This document shows positions 6,274 through 11,360 of a stretch of DNA of 11,360 bases, in pieces. A program made the position numbers and the translations under genes. Source of the DNA: Pseudomonadota bacterium (GTDB lineage: Bacteria; Myxococcota; UBA9042; PHBI01); the NCBI GenBank assembly GCA_005772945.1, contig SXIE01000366.1, forward strand, positions 1 to 11,360, written 5' to 3'. The number at the start of each line of letters is the position of its first letter. Position 1 is the first letter of the stretch. The notes under the pieces were generated by a model, which ran no database searches, was not told the origin of the DNA, and was given only the letters and a program-made list of their open reading frames with translations.

Positions 6274-7643
6274 GTCGGTAGGCTCGCAAGGAGTGCAGTG
6301 AGGGCCAGCATGGCCGCACGATAGGCGGTCGCGGCGAGGGCGATGCGATCATCCGGGACGCGCTCGGCGAGCGCCCAGGACGACAGGACCACGAGCGCGA
6401 CGAGGCCGAGTCCGGCGCCGAGCGTCGCGAGCGCCGCGACGGGGCTCCCACCGGTGAGGGTCGCCAACGCGGCCAAAATGGCGGTCCAGAACGGGTAGAT
6501 GCCGATGGCAATCAGGCGCCCGGTGGCCGCCGGACGCGGCTGGAGCGGCAGGGTGCGATCGAGGGCGGGAGCCCCGAGCTCGCGTCCCCGCAGGCGAAAG
6601 GCGGCGAGCAGGAAGAGGCCATTGGCGAGCGTGAGCGCGGCGAGGTTCGTCACGAGCGGCTCGGCGAGCTTGGTGCCGAGGTGGATCTTGAGCAGCGCCG
6701 CGAGGAAGACGACGAGCAGGATCCGATCGAGGCGATGGCGGCGCCGAAGCTGCCGCAGGTCGCGCAGAAAGAAGGCGCGCGCGGCCGTCGGGAGCCGTGG
6801 TGCGAGGCCCTCGCCGGGGGTCTTGGCCTTGACCCCATCGTCGTGAAAGGGCGGCGGCGTGTCGGCCTCGGCAAAGCGCGGCAGGATTCGATGGAGGTGC
6901 GCGTCGGCCATCGCGCGCGCCGTGCGGTACGCCACGAAGGCAAGCGCGAGAACGGCCGCCAGCGCGGGTGCGAGCATGCTGCCGAGACCCCGGAACGCCA
7001 CGTCGCGGTAGATCAGCTCGAGGACGATGCCGGCCACGAGCGTCACCAAGAGACCCAGCGCCGGAGCATAGATGAGCAGCGCCGCGTCGTCGGCGACGAC
7101 CGCGCCGGCGAGGATCCGCTTCAGCTCTGAAGGGCCTCCGAGCATCGATCGGCCCGCCCAGAGATGGAAGAAGAGCGAGGCCGGGAGCCCGACGAGATAG
7201 AGCGACCCGCCGAAGAGCGCCGCGAAGGCGGCCGCCTCGGGGTGGCCGTCGCCGAGCGCCCCGAGCGCATAGCCGGCGGTCGGGACGAGCAGCCCGAGGT
7301 GCATGACGAAGGCCCGCACGAACAGATCGTCGAAGCGCGTCGCGCCGCGGATCGGCAGTGGTCCGATGAAGCGGGCGTCGGGCGCGCGGAAGAGGATCTC
7401 GAAGGTCGTGTAGCTCCAGACGAGCGTGCCGAGCGTCGTCAGCCAGAAGATCCGATCGCGCACGGCGCGCTCGAGCCCGGCGTCCACCTCGGCCAGGTGC
7501 GCGCCGAGGAGCCCGAGGCCGACCAGGACGCCGGCGCCCGCCACCAGCCACGCCGCGAGCGCGACCGCGCCACCCGGGCGGCCGAGGCCGATCCGGCGCG
7601 CGAGCGCACGCAGACGAAAGCGGACGAGGGTTCCAAAAGTCAC
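6270..7643 (-). CDS. Large multi-spanning membrane protein, ABC-2-like permease
   Basis: The 457-residue product has roughly 11-12 hydrophobic segments in two clusters, separated by a polar, charged stretch around residues 240-320. This is about twice the size of a usual six-helix ABC-2 permease and may represent two fused halves. The pairing with an ABC ATPase through a 4-base overlap is the main reason to call it a permease; I do not recognise a closer family. GTG at 7643 is chosen because it opens with MTFGTLVRFRLR, a typical cytoplasmic amphipathic start. The alternative ATG at 7802 would add 53 Pro/Ser/Arg-rich residues and overlap the divergent YHS gene. No clear ribosome site precedes GTG 7643, so the start stays uncertain. 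Confidence 0.82.
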   Translation of the reverse strand: MTFGTLVRFRLRALARRIGLGRPGGAVALAAWLVAGAGVLVGLGLLGAHLAEVDAGLERAVRDRIFWLTTLGTLVWSYTTFEILFRAPDARFIGPLPIRGATRFDDLFVRAFVMHLGLLVPTAGYALGALGDGHPEAAAFAALFGGSLYLVGLPASLFFHLWAGRSMLGGPSELKRILAGAVVADDAALLIYAPALGLLVTLVAGIVLELIYRDVAFRGLGSMLAPALAAVLALAFVAYRTARAMADAHLHRILPRFAEADTPPPFHDDGVKAKTPGEGLAPRLPTAARAFFLRDLRQLRRRHRLDRILLVVFLAALLKIHLGTKLAEPLVTNLAALTLANGLFLLAAFRLRGRELGAPALDRTLPLQPRPAATGRLIAIGIYPFWTAILAALATLTGGSPVAALATLGAGLGLVALVVLSSWALAERVPDDRIALAATAYRAAMLALTALLASLPT

Positions 7644-7711
7644 GGCGCGGGGTGGTCCAGGTCGAGGCCAACGCGAGGGCGGCGGCGGTCGGAGAGAGAG
7701 ACGACCCCGAA

Positions 7712-7740
7712 CCTGTAGCAGGCGGGACCGCTTCCCGGAA
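7712..7740 (-). promoter_or_regulatory. Weak promoter-like hexamers for the minus-strand operon
   Basis: Read on the minus strand, TTCCGG (7740-7735) is followed after 17 bases by TACAGG (7717-7712), preceded by TGC as in an extended -10. The match to consensus is poor at -35. Position and spacing are right for the permease gene starting at 7643. Confidence 0.25.
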
Positions 7741-7741
7741 G
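7731..7741. promoter_or_regulatory. Short palindrome between divergent operons, candidate operator
   Basis: CTTCC-C-GGAAG is a perfect 5+5 inverted repeat around one central base. It sits in the 124-base gap between the two ABC operons, exactly where the -35 regions of both candidate promoters would lie. A dimeric repressor bound here could control both sides; that role is inference, and an 11-base palindrome can occur by chance. Confidence 0.25.
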
Positions 7742-7754
7742 GGCTCGCGGGAGG

Positions 7755-7760
7755 TAGGCT
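7755..7760 (+). promoter_or_regulatory. -10-like hexamer for a probable leaderless transcript of the YHS gene
   Basis: TAGGCT ends seven bases before the GTG start at 7768, which would put the transcript start at or next to the start codon. The same layout (TAGGGT, seven bases, ATG) precedes the lipoprotein gene at 11232. A GGGAGG at 7749-7754 overlaps the hexamer and is 13 bases from the start, too far for good ribosome binding. Confidence 0.35.
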
Positions 7761-7767
7761 GTCGGGC

Positions 7768-8082
7768 GTGGGCGAGGACGGATCCGAGGCGGGGACGGGC
7801 AAGCGGCGGGCAGGCGAGGGCGGCGGCGCGGGCGTTGCCGCTGGTGCCTGCGCCGTATGTGATGCACAAGTTCCCGAGCACGCGCCGCCCCTCTTCTATG
7901 GTGGGCGCGCGCTCCGCTTCTGCTCGGGCGCGTGCAGCCTCGTCTTCAAGCGCACCCCCGACGTGTACGCCCCGGTCGATCCCGCCCGACCTTCCGCGCT
8001 CGCGTCGCCGTCGCCTCTTCCCAAGACGCGCGCGCCGAGCCCATTCCGCGTGCGCACGCCGCCCGAGGATCCCGCATCGTGA
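7768..8082 (+). CDS. Small YHS/TRASH-like zinc-finger protein at the head of an exporter operon
   Basis: This 104-residue protein has a Gly/Ala-rich N-terminus, a compact metal-binding domain and a Pro/Ser/Ala-rich tail. The domain runs CxxC (Cys28, Cys31), 20 residues, FCSxxC (Cys52, Cys56), then Phe60 and PDVY (64-67). This pattern matches the YHS/TRASH group, which binds zinc or other soft metals and often sits beside metal-transport or metal-resistance genes. There is no signal peptide, so it is cytoplasmic. GTG 7768 is the only good start in frame ahead of the domain. Its stop overlaps the ATPase start by four bases (GTGA), so the two are probably made together. Roles as metal sensor, chaperone or ATPase partner are possible but unproven. 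Confidence 0.72.
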   Translation: MGEDGSEAGTGKRRAGEGGGAGVAAGACAVCDAQVPEHAPPLFYGGRALRFCSGACSLVFKRTPDVYAPVDPARPSALASPSPLPKTRAPSPFRVRTPPEDPAS

Positions 8083-9113
8083 TCGCCGTCCACGGCCTCG
8101 CCAAGCACTACCGCGTCCACGAGCGCCCACCCGGCGTCGCCGCCGCCCTCAGGTCGCTGTTCCACCGGAAGTACAAGACCGTCAAGGCGGTCGACGGCGT
8201 CTCGTTCACGGTGGCCGCCGGCGAGCGCGTCGGCTTCCTCGGCCCCAATGGCGCCGGCAAGACGACCACGCTCAAGGTGCTCGCGGGACTCTTGCATCCA
8301 AGTGCAGGCGATGTGCGCGTGGACGGCCACGAGCCGCGGCGGCGTGAGTCGGCGTATCTGCGCAAGATCATGCTGGTGATGGGACAGAAGCAGCAGCTTC
8401 TCTGGGATCTCCCGCCGAGCGAGACGCTGGAGTTCAACCGCGCCGTGTACGACGTGCCGCGCCCGCAGTTCCGCGAGACCGTCGCCGAGCTGACGGCGCT
8501 CCTCGAGCTCGGCGAGCTCCTGAAGAAGCCGACGCGCCAGCTCTCGCTCGGCGAGCGCATGAAGTGCGAGCTCGCGGCCGCCCTCGTGCACCGCCCGCGC
8601 GTGCTCTTTCTCGACGAGCCCACGATCGGCCTCGACGTCTCGATGCAGGTCACCATCCGCGACTTCATCAAGCGCTACAACGAGCGCTACGAAGCGACCA
8701 TCCTCCTGACCAGTCATTATATGGACGACGTCGCGGCGCTCTGCCCGCGCGTCATCGTCATCGACAAGGGGACCCTGTCCTACGATGGCGGTCTCGATGC
8801 GCTGGTCCAGCAGATCCGCCCCGAGAAGCGCCTCGTCCTGCGCCTCGCGCAGCCGGTCCAACGCGCCGCCCTCGAGCCGCTCGGCAAGGTCATCGCGCAC
8901 GACGACGCGCACGTCGCCCTGCAGCTCGCCCAGGCGGACGTGGCCCGCGTGGTCGCCCACGTGCTGGCCGCGCTGCCGGTCGCCGACTTCACGCTCGAGA
9001 ACGCGCCGCTCGAAGAGGTGATGAGCGAATTGTTCAGTCGCAGCCGCGCCGGCCGAAATGAGCAGGCCGAGCGCGCCGAGCACGCCGTCACCGACGCGGG
9101 ATCCCCGCCGTGA
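8079..9113 (+). CDS. ABC transporter ATP-binding protein, COG4586 type
   Basis: The 344-residue ATPase has Walker A GPNGAGKTT (55-63), signature LSLGE (155-159), Walker B ending Asp179-Glu180, and switch His213 in TSHYMDD. The segment GQKQQLLWDLPPSE (102-115) and the LSLGER form of the signature are characteristic of the COG4586 family, which works with two different permeases of the PF06182 group. One cyanobacterial member of this group has been linked to methyl viologen export. Residues about 240-344 form a regulatory-type C-terminal extension ending in a charged tail. GTG 8079 has GAGG 10 bases upstream and overlaps the YHS stop. Both permease genes follow directly, giving a complete exporter. 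Confidence 0.93.
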   Translation: MIAVHGLAKHYRVHERPPGVAAALRSLFHRKYKTVKAVDGVSFTVAAGERVGFLGPNGAGKTTTLKVLAGLLHPSAGDVRVDGHEPRRRESAYLRKIMLVMGQKQQLLWDLPPSETLEFNRAVYDVPRPQFRETVAELTALLELGELLKKPTRQLSLGERMKCELAAALVHRPRVLFLDEPTIGLDVSMQVTIRDFIKRYNERYEATILLTSHYMDDVAALCPRVIVIDKGTLSYDGGLDALVQQIRPEKRLVLRLAQPVQRAALEPLGKVIAHDDAHVALQLAQADVARVVAHVLAALPVADFTLENAPLEEVMSELFSRSRAGRNEQAERAEHAVTDAGSPP

Positions 9114-9943
9114 GCGCGTCGATGCTTGCGCCTCCGCGCAATCATCGCTGGGCCACGCTGCGTGCGCTTCCGACGCTGGTCCGCATCGGCATCGCCGAGG
9201 CGGTCGCCTACCGCGCCGAGATGTTCGTCTGGATCCTGACGACCTCGATGCCCTTCGTCATGCTCGCACTCTTCACGGCCGTCGGCCGCGAGCGGCCGCT
9301 CGGAACCTTCGACGAGCAGGGCTTCGCCGCCTACTTCCTCGTCACCTTCATCATCCGCCAGTTCGTCACCTCGTGGGCGAGCTGGGAGATCAACTTCGAG
9401 GTCCGCACCGGCACCTTGGCAATGCGCCTCATGCGCCCCGTCAACCCGATCCTGTGCTACGCGATCGAGAACCTCGCAGCGATGCCGATCCGCCTCATCA
9501 TCGCCGCGCCGGTCGCCATCGTCGCGCTGACCCTCGTTCGCGAAGATCAGCTCCCGCCCGACTTCCTCGGCTGGCTCATGTTCTTTGTCTCGTGGACCGG
9601 CGCCTGGTTCCTGTCGTTCCTCATCAACGTCATCTTTGGAACGCTGAGCCTCTGGCTGGACCAGAGCATGAAGCTCATGGACGTGTGGATGGCCGGATAC
9701 CTAGCCTTCAGCGGCTACCTCGTCCCGATCGCCCTCTTCCCGGCGGGACTGCGCGAGGCGGTCCAGTGGCTCCCGTTCCACTCGCAAATTGGCCTCCCGA
9801 TCGAGCTCCTGCTCGGCACCCATCCGCGCGCCGAGGCGGCCGCGCTCCTGGCCGTGCAGTGGGGCTGGATCGCGCTGACGGGCCTCCTGGTCTGGGCCCT
9901 CTGGCGCCGCGGCGTGCGACGCTTCGCGGCGTACGGAGGTTAG
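9110..9943 (+). CDS. ABC-2 family permease, first subunit (COG4587/PF06182 type)
   Basis: The 277-residue inner-membrane protein has about six hydrophobic segments, near residues 38-58, 72-90, 125-148, 155-180, 200-222 and 245-265. The N-terminal part, a short cytoplasmic helix then RAEMFVWILTT, and the conserved-looking GTLAMRLMRPVNP stretch (about 102-114) are typical of these permeases; the latter is probably the loop that contacts the ATPase. It should pair with the next gene product to form a heterodimeric channel. GTG 9110 shares GTGA with the ATPase stop; ATG 9122 is a possible alternative start four codons in. The end is two bases from the next start. Confidence 0.9.
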   Translation: MSASMLAPPRNHRWATLRALPTLVRIGIAEAVAYRAEMFVWILTTSMPFVMLALFTAVGRERPLGTFDEQGFAAYFLVTFIIRQFVTSWASWEINFEVRTGTLAMRLMRPVNPILCYAIENLAAMPIRLIIAAPVAIVALTLVREDQLPPDFLGWLMFFVSWTGAWFLSFLINVIFGTLSLWLDQSMKLMDVWMAGYLAFSGYLVPIALFPAGLREAVQWLPFHSQIGLPIELLLGTHPRAEAAALLAVQWGWIALTGLLVWALWRRGVRRFAAYGG

Positions 9944-9945
9944 CC

Positions 9946-10731
9946 ATGCGTTACCTCCGGCTCCTCCGCGAGCAGCTCCGCCGCTCTCTCCTCCTCGCCC
10001 TGCAGTACCGCGCGGACTTCGCTCTGGAGGGCCTGACCTCGCTGTTCTTCACCGCGACGGCGCTCGTCCCGCTCTTTGTCGTCTATGGCGATCGCGCGAG
10101 CATCGCCGGCTGGCAATTCGGCGAAGCCCTCATCGTCACCGGCTTCTTCACCCTGCTCGGCGGCGTCCTCGAGGGCGCCATCAACCCGAGCCTCGCGACG
10201 GTCGTCGAGCACATCCGCAAGGGCACGCTCGACCTCGTCCTGCTCAAGCCCGCCGACGCCCAATTCCTGGTCAGCACCCAGCGCTTCCTGCCCTGGCGCG
10301 CCACGGCCATCCCGGTCGCGCTCGTCATCTTCATCGTCGGCTTCGGTAAGCTCGGTCGCGCGCCCGCCTTTCTCGACATCGTCGCCGCCGGCATTCTCTT
10401 CGCCGCCGCGATCCTCATCGTCTATTCGCTTTGGATCATGGTCGTCAGCGCCGCCTTCTATGTCGTCAAGATGGACAACCTGACCTACCTCCTCTCGAGC
10501 ATCTTCGACGCCGCACGCTGGCCCGCCGCCGTCTTCCGCGGGGCGCTCGCCTTCGTCTTCACGTTCGTCATCCCGCTGGCACTCATGACGACCTACCCGG
10601 CCGAGGCGCTCCTCGATCGGATGGACACCTGGCGCCTCTTCGCCGCGCTCGGCGGCGCGATCGTCTTTGCAGGACTGGCCCGCCTCGTCTGGCTGCGCGC
10701 GCTCGGGCGCTACACGTCGGCCGGCGGCTGA
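9946..10731 (+). CDS. ABC-2 family permease, second subunit (COG3694/PF06182 type)
   Basis: The 261-residue protein has about six membrane segments, near residues 28-48, 57-80, 115-135, 142-170, 192-215 and 232-250. It parallels the first subunit: an amphipathic N-terminal helix, YRADFALEGL before the first segment, and IRKGTLDLVLLKPADA (about 89-104) matching the coupling-loop position GTLAMRLMRPVNP of its partner. ATG 9946 is fixed by GGAGG six bases upstream, which lies in the end of the preceding gene. The two permeases plus the COG4586 ATPase complete a three-gene exporter; the substrate is not readable from sequence. It is the last gene of its operon and is followed by a hairpin. Confidence 0.91.
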   Translation: MRYLRLLREQLRRSLLLALQYRADFALEGLTSLFFTATALVPLFVVYGDRASIAGWQFGEALIVTGFFTLLGGVLEGAINPSLATVVEHIRKGTLDLVLLKPADAQFLVSTQRFLPWRATAIPVALVIFIVGFGKLGRAPAFLDIVAAGILFAAAILIVYSLWIMVVSAAFYVVKMDNLTYLLSSIFDAARWPAAVFRGALAFVFTFVIPLALMTTYPAEALLDRMDTWRLFAALGGAIVFAGLARLVWLRALGRYTSAGG

Positions 10732-10759
10732 CGCTTAGCGCGCGACTCGCGCGTGCGTC
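10730..10759 (+). terminator. Hairpin at the end of the plus-strand exporter operon
   Basis: CGCGCG (10739-10744), loop ACT, CGCGCG (10748-10753) form the inner stem, extended by GACGC (10730-10734) with GCGTC (10755-10759) across an asymmetric internal loop. It starts within the stop codon of the last permease. There is no T-run, so it may work as a weak or factor-assisted terminator. Confidence 0.42.
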
Positions 10760-10806
10760 GGGCATGTGCCATTCTGAGACACGTCGCGCGCAGCAGGGAG
10801 TCCCAG

Positions 10807-11172
10807 ATGGCCGTACAACTGTGGCTACGAATCGTCGTCCGCGACCGCGACTACGCGACCGTCGTCCTGACCCCCGGCGCCAGTCCGCTGATCGGGCGCG
10901 ACGAATCGGCCAACGACATCGTGCTCCACGACCCCGGCGTCTCACGCATGCACGTCCGCATCGCGTGCCGCGGCGACCAGTACTTCGTTCAGGATCTCGG
11001 CTCGACCTCGGGCACCTTCGTCGACGGCAAGCGCGTCGATCGCGACGTCCTGCTGCATGGCGGCGAGCAGATCGAGCTCGGCGGCTGCGTCCTACGCGCC
11101 GTCGTCCGCCCCTGGACACATCGCGACGAAGACGCGGACGACCCGACCTACGTAGAGCGGCGAACCCGCTAG
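10807..11172 (+). CDS. Stand-alone FHA-domain protein
   Basis: The 121-residue protein is essentially one forkhead-associated domain, which binds phosphothreonine peptides in Ser/Thr-kinase signalling. The phosphopeptide-binding signature is complete: Gly30-Arg31 in LIGRDE, SRMH at 46-49, then DLGSTSGTFVDGKRV at 63-77. It has no signal peptide, membrane segment or effector domain, so it probably acts as a cytoplasmic adaptor for a kinase encoded elsewhere. A short charged tail containing a Thr (DDPTYVERR) follows and could itself be a phosphorylation site; that is inference. ATG 10807 is fixed by GGGAG six bases upstream. It stands alone between the exporter operon and the next lipoprotein gene. 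Confidence 0.92.
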   Translation: MAVQLWLRIVVRDRDYATVVLTPGASPLIGRDESANDIVLHDPGVSRMHVRIACRGDQYFVQDLGSTSGTFVDGKRVDRDVLLHGGEQIELGGCVLRAVVRPWTHRDEDADDPTYVERRTR

Positions 11173-11218
11173 CCGCGCGGGCGCCAGGGTCTTGCTGGAT
11201 CGCGATGCGGATGCGATC

Positions 11219-11224
11219 TAGGGT
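11219..11224 (+). promoter_or_regulatory. -10-like hexamer for a probable leaderless transcript
   Basis: TAGGGT ends seven bases before ATG 11232, the same spacing as TAGGCT before the YHS gene. No convincing -35 is seen. The AGGG inside it could instead act as a ribosome site eight bases from the start. Confidence 0.3.
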
Positions 11225-11231
11225 CCGCGTC

Positions 11232-11360
11232 ATGACGAAAGCGTTTGCGGCGCTGGCGGGGTGGATCGGGGTTGGGGTCGCGCTCGGCGCGTGTGGGGAC
11301 GAGCGGCGCGGGAACGTGGCTGGCGCCGCCGAGACCGAGTCCGAGTCCGATCCCCAAAAA
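11232..11360 (+). CDS. Predicted lipoprotein, N-terminal part only (runs off the window)
   Basis: An open frame starts at ATG 11232 and continues to the window edge for 43 codons. It begins MTKAFAALAGW, a hydrophobic stretch leading to the lipobox LGAC with Cys21 as the predicted lipidated residue, then a charged GDERRG and a Glu/Ser-rich start of a linker (ETESESDP). This is a clear exported-lipoprotein signal and resembles the N-terminus of the gene at 1709 (also LGACGD), but nothing can be said of its function. The gene lies 59 bases downstream of the FHA gene on the same strand. Confidence 0.7.
   Translation, partial: MTKAFAALAGWIGVGVALGACGDERRGNVAGAAETESESDPQK

Noticed and set aside
7644..7802. 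ATG 7802 as start of the minus-strand permease.
   Set aside because: It adds 53 Pro/Ser/Arg-rich residues and would overlap the YHS gene start. GTG 7643 gives a normal N-terminus, though it lacks a clear ribosome site.
6349..8130. A 593-codon minus-strand frame parallel to the permease gene.
   Set aside because: Arg/Ala-rich, with no membrane segments or motifs; it is a shifted reading of the permease, which has clear membrane helices in its own frame.
9058..9945. An upstream extension of the second permease frame to 9058.
   Set aside because: The added residues are Arg/Pro/His-rich out-of-frame translation of the first permease. ATG 9946 has a strong GGAGG six bases upstream.
11156..11170. 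AGCGG-CGAAC-CCGCT inverted repeat at the end of the FHA gene.
   Set aside because: Five pairs inside coding sequence with no T-run; this is expected by chance at this GC content.

Overview
The window is about 70% GC with strongly GC-biased third codon positions. It carries five predicted lipoproteins, a secreted caspase-like protein and a stand-alone FHA protein. This mix is typical of Myxococcota (the former Deltaproteobacteria). That placement is an inference from gene content and base composition; there is no rRNA or marker gene. I see no tRNA, rRNA, CRISPR array or insertion sequence.

Left part (1-3990). A secreted caspase-family protein with a probable beta-barrel C-terminus (81-1649) is followed by a plus-strand lipoprotein (1709-2515). 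A second, unrelated lipoprotein (3309-2152, minus) runs into it tail to tail, and the two reading frames overlap by 364 bp. Codon and residue quality suggest that the genuine part of each gene stops near 2400, so this may be a rearrangement or chimeric junction. Divergent from the minus-strand gene is a small lipoprotein (3579-3938) made of two copies of a six-cysteine module, with a recognisable TTGACA promoter.

Middle part, minus strand (7643 down to 3991). Five genes form a chain in which each start overlaps the previous stop by 1 or 4 bases: a large ABC-2-like permease, its ATPase, a small lytic transglycosylase, a Nudix hydrolase and a lipoprotein. They are probably one translationally coupled operon.

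Right part, plus strand (7768-10731). A second tightly coupled operon runs divergently from the first. It encodes a small YHS/TRASH-like zinc-finger protein, an ABC ATPase of the COG4586 type and two six-helix permeases of the COG4587/COG3694 (PF06182) type. The ATPase and two permeases make a complete heteromeric exporter; the metal-binding-type peptide at the head is the most distinctive component. A hairpin follows the operon. Then come a single FHA-domain gene (10807-11172) and the start of another lipoprotein gene (from 11232), cut by the window edge.

The two exporter operons share an intergenic region of about 124 bases holding a small palindrome and back-to-back promoter-like hexamers. 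The YHS gene and the last lipoprotein gene share the arrangement TAGGNT, seven bases, start codon, which is the layout expected for leaderless transcripts.
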